From DATDVH01 sp035290045 (GTDB lineage Bacteria; Patescibacteriota; Microgenomatia; UBA1406; HO2-37-13b), in the NCBI GenBank assembly GCA_035290045.1, contig DATDVH010000047.1:1-21001 (forward strand): DNA of 21,001 bases, in the 5' to 3' direction. The position numbers and the translations under genes were made by a program. This document shows positions 1-7,575 of the stretch, piece by piece; position 1 is the stretch's first letter, and every line of letters begins with the position of its first letter. A model generated the notes under the pieces. It had not been told where the DNA came from. It searched no databases and worked only from the letters and a program-made list of their open reading frames with translations.

Positions 1-1
1 A

Positions 2-1618
2 GATTGCGGAGAAACATGGGGATTTTACGGCACAGGAAATTTATGCACGAAATCAAACAATAATCATTTTGAGATAACCATCACCAATCCTTCAGGAACT
101 GTCGTTTTCACCCAGAATAAAGCAAGCGTTGGAGGAAACGGCAATGTCAGCTATTCTGTGGAAACAACTAATCATAATATTACCACAGCCGGAACGTATA
201 CGGTAAAGATTTGTCCTTCAAACGGCTCTCCGCTTTTAGGACAATGTTACACAAATACTTTTGTAAAGAAAAAAATTCCCTCAGCTACGATAACCGGTCA
301 ACTGATAGAACATTTTAACTATGTACTTCTCAGCGGAAGTTATTGTGCATTGCCTGGAGTATCATCAGGAGTGCAATTACAGCTTATTAGACAATATCCC
401 ACAACTCCTGGTCTTCCCTCCTCTTTAGACTGTCAAACAAGTGGACTTATACAAGTTGATGGCATATCTAAAATCACAAATTACACCTGCACCGTAGATT
501 ATAATAATATTACTGTTGATATTCCTACCATTGATAATTATCAAGGTTCTATTGATTATCTCAATCAAACTTTTTCACTGCAATTAAAACAACCAGTCGC
601 AGGCTACAGCGAATACTATTGTCCTAGAACTAACAATAACAATAACTATTGCAATCAAAAGGATCTTGACAATCTTGAAAAATGCACCAACAATAATTCT
701 ATTGAATTTTCCATTTCAGGTCCTCCTCCAAAAAACGAGTTTGATCTAAATGATACTAGCGACCCTGTCACTTCACAAACAATCAATGTGCTTTTTGACA
801 TTCTAAATAGCGGAGCGAATGCATCCAACTATTATAAACTTAAAAACATCCAATACAGAAGATCAGGATCAGCAACAGCCGATATCTTTTCTCCTATTCC
901 AGCTAATCCATTACCATATGACTCCGATGACAACGGCGGATTTTATTTCCTCACAGGACAGCAAGGGTCACCTCTAACTTCTCCTTTTGACCAACCAACG
1001 ACCACTCTTGGATCAGGCATATTTTATGGATCACTGAATATTGGATCAGCAGAATTCTCTTTTAAGAATTGGAAAAAAAGTTTTCAGAGTTCATTTAAAT
1101 TCACTCCTGCCATTTTACTTGAACTCATTAAATCACGAAAAAAATATATCACAAAAAACGCTGTTCCAGTAGACTTCAATGAGGGAGATATATATATCAT
1201 CAATGCTACATCAACCGTCACCATACAAGACAACCAAGTGAATCAAGAGAAAAAAATCATTATTGTCAACGGAGCTGATCTCAAACTCACACCCAATGGT
1301 AGTTCAACAACATTCAACTCACCCAATAAATCTTTGCTTTTTATGTCTACTGGAACAGTGCGGTTTGACGCGCAAATTGAAGAAGCAAACGGTATATTCA
1401 TGGGAAACAACATAGATCTTGGAACCACTGATGATGCTGAGCTCAAAATCAAAGGCAATCTTATATCAGTGAATCCAGTCAATACTAATCCATTAAGCCG
1501 CAAAAGATTTGATAATCAAAGACCCTCTCTTTTTGTCATCTTTGATGCCAAACCATATATAGATCTTTTACCTTACCTATCAACCACCAGTTATCAATGG
1601 AACGAGCTTGTACCGTAG
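2..1618 (+). CDS. Secreted surface protein, 3' part (5' end outside window)
   Basis: The frame is open from the left edge (first full codon at base 2) to TAG at 1616-1618, giving 538 visible residues; an internal GTG at 158 is not needed as a start. The visible N-terminal part reads like an Ig-like beta-sandwich (FEITITNPSG ... AGTYTVKICPSNGS) with paired cysteines, rich in Ser, Thr and Asn as in exported proteins. The C-terminal third is a beta-rich segment (GADLKLTPNG, LLFMSTGTVRF, IKGNLISVNP) ending in RPSLFVIFDAKPYIDLLPYLS. From memory, proteins with such a DLLPYLS-type tail are common in CPR genomes next to PilX-like genes; that recollection is unchecked. Inferred role: cell-surface or pilus-associated protein, probably co-transcribed with the pilin gene downstream. 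No catalytic motif is visible and the exact function is unknown. Confidence 0.75.
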   Translation, partial: DCGETWGFYGTGNLCTKSNNNHFEITITNPSGTVVFTQNKASVGGNGNVSYSVETTNHNITTAGTYTVKICPSNGSPLLGQCYTNTFVKKKIPSATITGQLIEHFNYVLLSGSYCALPGVSSGVQLQLIRQYPTTPGLPSSLDCQTSGLIQVDGISKITNYTCTVDYNNITVDIPTIDNYQGSIDYLNQTFSLQLKQPVAGYSEYYCPRTNNNNNYCNQKDLDNLEKCTNNNSIEFSISGPPPKNEFDLNDTSDPVTSQTINVLFDILNSGANASNYYKLKNIQYRRSGSATADIFSPIPANPLPYDSDDNGGFYFLTGQQGSPLTSPFDQPTTTLGSGIFYGSLNIGSAEFSFKNWKKSFQSSFKFTPAILLELIKSRKKYITKNAVPVDFNEGDIYIINATSTVTIQDNQVNQEKKIIIVNGADLKLTPNGSSTTFNSPNKSLLFMSTGTVRFDAQIEEANGIFMGNNIDLGTTDDAELKIKGNLISVNPVNTNPLSRKRFDNQRPSLFVIFDAKPYIDLLPYLSTTSYQWNELVP

Positions 1619-1622
1619 AGAA

Positions 1623-1651
1623 TTAAAAGTCAAAAGTTAAAAGTCAAAAGT
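1623..1651 (+). repeat. Left inverted repeat of the four-helix-bundle cassette
   Basis: The repeat is 29 bp made of 7-bp units of form AAAAGTY. It begins 4 bp after the stop codon of the surface-protein gene. Read against the reverse complement of 2047-2075 it matches at 26 of 29 positions. In a read-through transcript the two arms could pair into a long stem enclosing the four-helix-bundle gene. Confidence 0.85.
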
Positions 1652-1687
1652 ACAATAAAAATAAACAATAAAGAGTTTGGAAGTCAG

Positions 1688-2029
1688 TTGAGACAACGTA
1701 TTTACAAATGGATATTAGAACTTGTACAATTTACTGACAGTTTGTCAAATTATGATCAAATGGCAAAAATTGGAAAAGATCAATTACTGAGAAGCGGTAC
1801 AAGTATCGGCGCAAATTACATAGAAGCAATAGCGGGTAGTACCAGAAAAGATTTTACTAATTTTTTGAGCCATGCCTTAAAATCGGCTAATGAATCAAAA
1901 TTTTGGCTATCTTTATTAAAGGATACAAAAAAAGGAAACCTAACAAAAATTGATACATTATTAAAAGAACTGATACAAATTGCAAATATTTTAGCATCAA
2001 GTATAAAAACATTACGAACTAATAAGTAA
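1688..2029 (+). CDS. Four-helix-bundle protein (S23/IVP family)
   Basis: This is a small helical protein of 113 residues from the TTG at 1688. The segment DQLLRSGTSIGANYIEA, followed by SRKDF-like and HALKSANESKFWLSLL, is the signature of the four-helix-bundle family first seen encoded in 23S rRNA intervening sequences and related to the Avd accessory protein of diversity-generating retroelements. The biochemical role of the family is poorly known; basic helices suggest nucleic-acid or protein binding. The start is uncertain: the TTG has a GGAAG 4 nt upstream, but the frame stays open upstream through NNKEFGSQ-like residues that look like part of the first helix, and no ATG or GTG exists there. 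The gene lies between long inverted repeats (1623-1651 and 2047-2075), splitting the surface-protein and pilin genes. Confidence 0.85.
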   Translation: MRQRIYKWILELVQFTDSLSNYDQMAKIGKDQLLRSGTSIGANYIEAIAGSTRKDFTNFLSHALKSANESKFWLSLLKDTKKGNLTKIDTLLKELIQIANILASSIKTLRTNK

Positions 2030-2046
2030 TATATTTTTAATTTATG

Positions 2047-2075
2047 ACTTTTAATTTTTGACTTTTGACTTTTAA
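2047..2075 (-). repeat. Right inverted repeat of the four-helix-bundle cassette
   Basis: The 7-bp tandem units read on the plus strand are TTTTAAT (2049-2055), TTTTGAC (2056-2062), TTTTGAC (2063-2069) and TTTTAAC (2070-2076). The arm is complementary to 1623-1651 with three mismatches. It ends 3 nt before the ATG of the pilin gene, so it occupies the place where a ribosome binding site would normally be. Confidence 0.85.
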
Positions 2076-2078
2076 CTT

Positions 2079-2909
2079 ATGAAAACTAACCAGCGAGGGC
2101 AAATACTTCTCATCATCATTCTTCTTTCCACAGTATTGGTAACTGTGGCACTGTCTGTATCACAGGTTACCACCCAAGAAACAAAAATCGCTAAGCTTGA
2201 GGAAGATTCAAAACGCGCATTTGCCGCGGCTGAAGCTGGCATTGAAGCACAACTGAAAAAAGCAGTGAACACAAGTACTGATATAGACAGTGCCTTACTC
2301 CCTTCTTTAGGGAATTTTATCAAAAGCGGTAGTAAAGCATCTACTGCGTCTGATGACCCTGGCGCACAGGTGTATAAAGATATACGACGCGATGATCAAT
2401 ATACTTTTTATTTAAGCGCTTACGATCCTACACTGCCAGCTCCTTCATATAATGGAGGTCTTACTTTTTATTTTCTCCAATGCTCCTCTTCCACTTCCTG
2501 CCCCACTACCACTACTCAACCAGTCATTGAATTGACTTTTATCGGGACAAATAATACCAATATCGCCCGAAAACTCATTGATCCTACAAATATTATGCAT
2601 AATACAGCCATCACCACAGATGTTATTCCGACCAGTCAAGGCGCATTTCCTGCGTTAGGTCAGCATTTTAAGTACAAGACTGATTCTGTTTCAATCAATG
2701 CCAATGTCAACCTCATGCTTATACGCGTCCTTATCCCTGATGCAAGCGCAAATACCATGAGAGTAGTAATAGAAGGTTCAAGCGACCTTCCTGCTCAAGG
2801 ACAGACCATCACTTCAACTGCAACAACCACGACTGGTGTTGCCAAAAAAATCACACTTTTCCAATCATATCCTCAAATACCCGCGGACTTGTTTGTTACT
2901 TCGTTCTAA
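2079..2909 (+). CDS. PilX-like type IV pilus assembly / minor pilin protein
   Basis: The protein has 276 residues. The N-terminus is short and charged (MKTNQRGQ), followed by a single hydrophobic helix (about residues 9-29) and then an alpha-helical segment containing AFAAAEAGIEA (about 48-57), the hallmark of PilX N-terminal-domain proteins. The remainder is a Ser/Thr/Asn-rich beta domain expected outside the cell. The prepilin Glu at +5 after the Gly7 cleavage site is absent, as in many PilX-like proteins. Start: ATG 2079, 3 nt after the right inverted repeat and without a Shine-Dalgarno. A weak promoter (TTGCAA 1980-1985, 16 bp, TATAAA 2002-2007) inside the end of the four-helix-bundle gene could serve it; otherwise it reads through from the surface-protein gene. 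Inferred role: minor pilin working with the upstream surface protein. Confidence 0.8.
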   Translation: MKTNQRGQILLIIILLSTVLVTVALSVSQVTTQETKIAKLEEDSKRAFAAAEAGIEAQLKKAVNTSTDIDSALLPSLGNFIKSGSKASTASDDPGAQVYKDIRRDDQYTFYLSAYDPTLPAPSYNGGLTFYFLQCSSSTSCPTTTTQPVIELTFIGTNNTNIARKLIDPTNIMHNTAITTDVIPTSQGAFPALGQHFKYKTDSVSINANVNLMLIRVLIPDASANTMRVVIEGSSDLPAQGQTITSTATTTTGVAKKITLFQSYPQIPADLFVTSF

Positions 2910-2937
2910 ACAATCATTTTGTGTTCACCATCTGTGT

Positions 2938-2943
2938 TATAAT
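2938..2943 (+). promoter_or_regulatory. Extended -10 promoter of argS, leaderless
   Basis: TATAAT is preceded by TGT, forming an extended -10 (TGnTATAAT), with no convincing -35. Six bases separate the box from the ATG at 2950, so the expected transcription start is the A of the start codon. There is no Shine-Dalgarno. Confidence 0.65.
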
Positions 2944-2949
2944 TTCATC

Positions 2950-4623
2950 ATGTTGAAGCGAAAAATAGAAACCTTTCTACAAGAGAAAATCAATCATCAT
3001 CTCGTACTTTTAACACCGAAAAATACTGATTTTGGCGATTTTTCTATCAACATGCATCAATTAGGATTAACCAATACTACATCAATCATCAAAAATCTGA
3101 AAAGTCCTTTTTTTGAAAAAATAGAGGAAAAGGCGGGATTTATCAATTTTTTCATCAGTAAAAAATTACTCATGGAAGAACTTGAGAAAATTATACAAGA
3201 AAAAGACCGCTCTGGAGAAAATAAACTCCTGACACATCAAAAAATAATGCTTGAATTCGCACATCCTAATACGCACAAACTATTTCACATCGGACACCTC
3301 CGCAATATCATACTTGGCGATGCACTTGCGCGTATTTTTACCATTGCAGGAGCATCTGTCGTACGCGCTAATTATCAGGGCGACGTGGGTCTGCATATTG
3401 CGAAATGCCTATGGAAAATTAAAAATAAAAAGCTTGTCCCGAACGAAGACGAGGGATTAAATATAAAAAATAAAAAAACAGCAACTTTAGAAGAAAAAGT
3501 TCAACTATTAGGTGCAGCGTATGTTGAAGGAAATAGGGCGTATGAGAGCGATGAACAAGCAAAAAAAGAAATTCAGGAGATCAACCGTCAGATTTTCACC
3601 ACAGACCCAATGATCATGCCGTTGTGGAAAAAAACAAGAACGTGGAGCCTTGAGTATTTTGACAACATTTATACCCGATTAGGAGTAGGATTTGACCGTC
3701 TGTATTTTGAAAGCGAAGTTGCAGATATGGGCAAAAAAATTGCTCTTCAGGCATTGGAAAAAGGTATACTTAAAAAAAGCGAAGGCGCACTTATTTTTGA
3801 CGGAGAAAGACATGATGTTGACACACGAGTATTTATCAATTCATTCGGTCTTCCGACGTATGAAGGAAAAGAACTGGGACTGGCGCACATGGAATTTACC
3901 GAGTTTGGGACTCTTGATCGTTGTATTCATGTCGTTGCCGCTGAGCAAACCAGCTTTTTTAAGACCGTATTCAAAGTAGAAGAATTGCTTGATGAAACAT
4001 TGTATAAAGATAAACAACATCATCTCGTCTATGGTATGGTACGATTAAAGAAAGGTAAAATGTCATCGCGTGAAGGCACTATCATTGAAGGTCCAACGCT
4101 GATTGATGAAATAAAAGAAAAAATAAAAAAAGTATTTTCCTGCACCACTGAGATCGCAGAACAATTATCAATCGCATCGGTCAAATACGCGTTCTTAAAA
4201 ACCGACGCACAAAAAGATATAGTCTTTGATATTGATGAGTCAATCTCACTCCATGGCAATTCAGGACCATATATCCTGTATGCATTTACTCGTTGTCAAT
4301 CTGTGTTAAAAAAAAATATCGGACACTTGAAGGAAACGAACGTAAACAGAGTCGTTCTTCATAGAGAGGAAAATCTTCTCCTCCGTGCGCTTGTCCGTTT
4401 TCCAGAAATAGTTGAATCAGCAGTCGCCCACTCTAGTCCTCATATCCTCTGTACTTATATATATGATCTTGCACAGAGCTTTAATCTTTTTTATGAGAAA
4501 CATCCCATATTGAAAGCACAAGAGAATGAACGAATGCATCGCCTGAGACTCACCTATGCCACAAGCATCATACTATCCAATACGCTCTCGCTGATTGGCA
4601 TAGACACTATTGAAAAATTGTAA
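2950..4623 (+). CDS. argS: Arginine--tRNA ligase (class I)
   Basis: The enzyme charges tRNA-Arg with arginine using ATP in the cytoplasm. The protein has 557 residues. An N-terminal additional domain (about 1-85, with a TDFGDFSIN stretch) precedes the class I catalytic core with HIGHLRN (113-119), NYQGDVGLHIAK and the KMSK-equivalent KMSSREG (370-376). The C-terminal helical DALR-type anticodon-binding domain (about 440-557) contains FNLFYEKHPIL. The frame is open further upstream into the pilin gene, but the ATG at 2950 gives the family's normal N-terminus and stands exactly 6 nt after a TATAAT box. The gene ends 1 nt from the convergent flippase gene with no terminator between them. Confidence 0.96.
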   Translation: MLKRKIETFLQEKINHHLVLLTPKNTDFGDFSINMHQLGLTNTTSIIKNLKSPFFEKIEEKAGFINFFISKKLLMEELEKIIQEKDRSGENKLLTHQKIMLEFAHPNTHKLFHIGHLRNIILGDALARIFTIAGASVVRANYQGDVGLHIAKCLWKIKNKKLVPNEDEGLNIKNKKTATLEEKVQLLGAAYVEGNRAYESDEQAKKEIQEINRQIFTTDPMIMPLWKKTRTWSLEYFDNIYTRLGVGFDRLYFESEVADMGKKIALQALEKGILKKSEGALIFDGERHDVDTRVFINSFGLPTYEGKELGLAHMEFTEFGTLDRCIHVVAAEQTSFFKTVFKVEELLDETLYKDKQHHLVYGMVRLKKGKMSSREGTIIEGPTLIDEIKEKIKKVFSCTTEIAEQLSIASVKYAFLKTDAQKDIVFDIDESISLHGNSGPYILYAFTRCQSVLKKNIGHLKETNVNRVVLHREENLLLRALVRFPEIVESAVAHSSPHILCTYIYDLAQSFNLFYEKHPILKAQENERMHRLRLTYATSIILSNTLSLIGIDTIEKL

Positions 4624-4624
4624 T

Positions 4625-5635
4625 TCATCCACCCCTCATCTTTCCACTCTTACCTGTCTTCAGCATTTTGACCAAAAAAATAATTCCTAACCCTACTCCA
4701 AACCACAGCGTGGTAAAACGGAAAACAAGACTGACAAAAACCGCCTGTGTAAAAGTGATATGAAAAAAAAGAACAAGAAATGAAACCAGAGATCCTTCTG
4801 CAACTCCAATCCCTGCGGGAATAAACGCCAAAAAACCTGCAATTGAAGAGAATGAAAAAATAAACAGTGCATATACTATACTTCTGGTCAAGGATATTTG
4901 ATCAATAGACGAAAGAAGTGGTTTCACTAATATATAAAGAGATACTCCCTGCAAACCCCATGCACCAATGCTTAAAATTAACGAACTACTTATGGTTTTA
5001 CAATTCAAAAATACACGCGCATGATCAAAAAACTCAATTACTTTATGAGAAAAATGAAGACGAAAACGTTTTTCAATAAATTTGATGATGAAAAATGCAG
5101 GCCGCCGATAATAGATACTCATAAAAAATATAAGGACGAGAATAATTGAGAAAAGAAAGAAAAATACTATCCCACGCGTGGGGAAAAAATAAATCCCTCC
5201 CAGAGAAAGAATAATCATCGCAATTCCATCCATCACTCGCTCAAAGATGAGAAGCGGGATGGTGCGCGAATACCCATGACCTGTTTTTTGTTTAATGAAA
5301 TACGATTTTACCACTTCTCCCATTTTTCCTGGGGTCACAGTCATTGCAATCCCAGAGAAAAAAATTGCACATGAAGTAGTAAAATTGAAACAAATGTTAA
5401 TTTTTTTAAGTAAATAATGAAATCGTACTGCACGAACGAAATAATTCACTAAAATAAAAAAAAGAACTAATGGGACTACCTTCCAATGAAACGACGCTCC
5501 CATTGAAAAAATCTTACGCGCATCGGCGATGATTATAAAAACAACATACAAAAAAAACGCACCAACAAAAATCCGTACAATTTTTCCTTCCTGTTTTTTG
5601 AAATCAAAATTTTTACCTTTTTTATGGTTTTTCAT
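4625..5635 (-). CDS. YbhN/AglD2-type flippase-like integral membrane protein
   Basis: The protein has 336 residues with about eight hydrophobic segments and a basic N-terminus. It resembles the lysylphosphatidylglycerol-synthase transmembrane (UPF0104/YbhN) family: an early VRAVRFHYLL segment, then GIAMTVTPGKMGEVVKSYFIK, a highly characteristic region, and a later AGFLAFIPAGIGVAEGSLVSFLV segment. Members lacking the catalytic LPG-synthase domain, as here, are thought to move or bind lipid-linked sugars or phospholipids; substrates are mostly unproven. It lies downstream of three genes for glycan building, so transport or presentation of a lipid-linked glycan intermediate is a reasonable inference. 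It has its own promoter (TATAAT 6 nt before the ATG), separate from the operon upstream. Confidence 0.85.
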   Translation of the reverse strand: MKNHKKGKNFDFKKQEGKIVRIFVGAFFLYVVFIIIADARKIFSMGASFHWKVVPLVLFFILVNYFVRAVRFHYLLKKINICFNFTTSCAIFFSGIAMTVTPGKMGEVVKSYFIKQKTGHGYSRTIPLLIFERVMDGIAMIILSLGGIYFFPTRGIVFFFLFSIILVLIFFMSIYYRRPAFFIIKFIEKRFRLHFSHKVIEFFDHARVFLNCKTISSSLILSIGAWGLQGVSLYILVKPLLSSIDQISLTRSIVYALFIFSFSSIAGFLAFIPAGIGVAEGSLVSFLVLFFHITFTQAVFVSLVFRFTTLWFGVGLGIIFLVKMLKTGKSGKMRGG

Positions 5636-5641
5636 GGTATG

Positions 5642-5647
5642 ATTATA
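5642..5647 (-). promoter_or_regulatory. -10 box of the flippase gene, leaderless
   Basis: TATAAT on the minus strand is separated by six bases from the ATG at 5635. The -35 region is weak. The surrounding 5636-5721 gap is very AT-rich and holds nothing else I can recognise, including no clear terminator for the operon that ends at 5722. Confidence 0.6.
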
Positions 5648-5721
5648 TGTTCATTTTATTACTCTAAATTTAGAAAACAAAAATGAGAAAATATGATTAT
5701 TTGATTAAAGATCATAACTGC

Positions 5722-6864
5722 TTATATTTTTTTTGAAAATATTTGTGCAAAAGAAGTATAACTTATCTGAGAATCAAATATTTTTTTTGCCTCATTAACT
5801 AATTGATTGTTCGCATATTGAGAACGATAGGTAATCAAATGAATAATTGCCTGAGCGAGTTTATGCGTATTTTTTGGCGGAACCACTACACCCATACCAG
5901 TCAATTTTATTGCCACCCTCACTCCTGGTAAATCTGTTGCGATAACAGGAGTACCTTGCACCATCGCTTCAGCCTGCACCATCCCAAATGCTTCGGTGCT
6001 ATTTGTTGAAGGAAGCACCAAACAATCTAGTGTTTTATAAAACGCTCCCATCTCATCATCGCTTAAAATCCCAAAAAAATAGTGAGGAATATTTTTTTCT
6101 TTCAGAAGTTTTTTTATTTTTTGAGAATACTTTTTTTCTCCTGCAACCTCATCTCCTGATGGGCCTGCAAAAATCAACGTTGTTGAAGGTATTTTTGTCC
6201 TTATTTTTTCATACGCCGCAATCAAATACTCAATGCCTTTTTCACGCGCAATTCTTCCGCAAAACCCAACCCAGATGTTGCGGGCTTTTTTCTTCCTATA
6301 GCGAGCATGCTCTGTGGAAGAAACTGGATACGTCATGATCGGAGGCGGGATAATCACGATTTTGCCGATGAACGCATCTCCCATAACTTCCTTCACATAT
6401 TCATGACTTGTGGCAACGATTGTATCCGACAGCAAAAGCTCAAGAAAGACAACCGTATTGACTACGGAACTTATCACCTTTTGGAAAAGACTATTGCCCA
6501 ATTGCAATCTGCAATGAAAAAGAGAAACGACTTTTTTTTTCAAAATTCTAGCCAAAACCACGGCTATTATTCCCTCAACTGATGGCTGATTGATGATCAT
6601 TACATCGGTCTTCCGTATATATTTCAAAAGTGAAAACACAAAAAATAGTGCAAAAAAACCTTTTGAGATTTTAAACCAATGATTGATTCTTTCTATACTA
6701 ACCCCATTTATTGTTTCTTTTGAATGAAGATTTTTTAAATGTTTGAAAGTAATCACTTGCACACGATAGTCCTTTGTAATAAGATATTTAAACAACCGAT
6801 AAGGATATACAGTCAGTCCTGATATATACGGTAAAAAATAGGTTGAGACGCACAGTATCCGCAT
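5722..6864 (-). CDS. Glycosyltransferase family 4 (GT-B fold)
   Basis: This is a retaining GT-B sugar transferase of 380 residues using a nucleotide-sugar donor. The N-terminal Rossmann half begins MRILCVSTYFLPYISGLTVY, typical of GT4 proteins. The donor-binding half has GFCGRIAREKGIEYLIAAY (about 200-218), PSTNSTEAFGMVQAEAMVQG (the E-x7-E motif, Glu291 and Glu299) and GTPVIATDLPGVRVAI. Start: ATG 6864 gives the canonical N-terminus; a TTG three codons earlier directly follows the stop of the upstream gene and is an alternative. A GGTGA lies about 13 nt upstream. It is the third gene of an operon with a methyltransferase and a GT-C transferase; the likely product is a cell-surface polysaccharide or glycolipid. 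Donor and acceptor cannot be told. Confidence 0.9.
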   Translation of the reverse strand: MRILCVSTYFLPYISGLTVYPYRLFKYLITKDYRVQVITFKHLKNLHSKETINGVSIERINHWFKISKGFFALFFVFSLLKYIRKTDVMIINQPSVEGIIAVVLARILKKKVVSLFHCRLQLGNSLFQKVISSVVNTVVFLELLLSDTIVATSHEYVKEVMGDAFIGKIVIIPPPIMTYPVSSTEHARYRKKKARNIWVGFCGRIAREKGIEYLIAAYEKIRTKIPSTTLIFAGPSGDEVAGEKKYSQKIKKLLKEKNIPHYFFGILSDDEMGAFYKTLDCLVLPSTNSTEAFGMVQAEAMVQGTPVIATDLPGVRVAIKLTGMGVVVPPKNTHKLAQAIIHLITYRSQYANNQLVNEAKKIFDSQISYTSFAQIFSKKI

Positions 6865-6873
6865 AGATGACAA

Positions 6874-7575
6874 TCATTTCACCGCTTCAATAATAAAACG
6901 ATACGCAAATAATTTTATAATAGGCAAATTACCTAACCTGTTATTGAGCTTACAAAGTTTTTTTGACCATGTACAAAGCGGTGTCGGCAAAAAACCAAAG
7001 CCAGTGATTGACACCGAGCGAAATCCATGCATCTTAAATTTTTTTATGAGATGAAAATAACGACAACGCAGTATGCCCTTCTCAATTGACCAATCAGATG
7101 CAAACGGAAGATACAGATACCATGCAAGGTGGTAAGCGTTAGGTTCGGAAAAAATCGCGCGTCCTCCTTTTTTCAATTTCTTCCATAATTGCGGAATGAC
7201 CTCATCAAGATCAACATGATGCAAAATATCTGCGCCCACAATATGATTGAATGTCTCTCCCGCTGGAAAATGAGCGGTGGTACGAAGAGAAATGAGATGT
7301 AATTTGTGTGCCAAAGATCGCAAGTTGGTAAGCGACTTTGTGCTTACATCAATCGCGTGCACTTTATATCCTTTTTGTAAAAGAGGTATTGCTATTCTTC
7401 CGCTGCCTGCGCCAAAATCTGCGATATACTCATCTAATGACTTACCTATTCTGTGTATGATTTCATTTATTTCAAACCGTGTATGCAGTGAAGTGTTGAG
7501 TATGCGGGCTTGGTTATACTGATGATGTATTTTATCAAAAAAATCTCTCTGTTTTTCTAACGGCTCACTATACAT
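6874..7575 (-). CDS. Class I SAM-dependent methyltransferase
   Basis: The protein has 233 residues. Motif I is ADFGAGSGRIAIPLL (about 52-66), followed by the acidic end of beta-2 (VHAIDVS, about 72-78), the HHVD segment (119-122) and LKKGGRAIFSEPNAYHLAWYL, the pattern of methyltransferase domain 11/25 small-molecule enzymes of the UbiE/Coq5 style. The start ATG (7575) shares its A with the TAA stop of the upstream GT-C gene (TAATG), indicating translational coupling; an in-frame extension into that gene is not credible. Placed between two glycosyltransferases, it probably methylates a sugar or lipid-linked glycan intermediate. The substrate is not deducible from sequence. Confidence 0.88.
   Translation of the reverse strand: MYSEPLEKQRDFFDKIHHQYNQARILNTSLHTRFEINEIIHRIGKSLDEYIADFGAGSGRIAIPLLQKGYKVHAIDVSTKSLTNLRSLAHKLHLISLRTTAHFPAGETFNHIVGADILHHVDLDEVIPQLWKKLKKGGRAIFSEPNAYHLAWYLYLPFASDWSIEKGILRCRYFHLIKKFKMHGFRSVSITGFGFLPTPLCTWSKKLCKLNNRLGNLPIIKLFAYRFIIEAVK

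Noticed and set aside
2836..2949. N-terminal extension of argS into the pilin gene
   Set aside because: It would overlap the pilin coding region, adds residues not found in arginyl-tRNA synthetases, and crosses the TATAAT promoter at 2938-2943.
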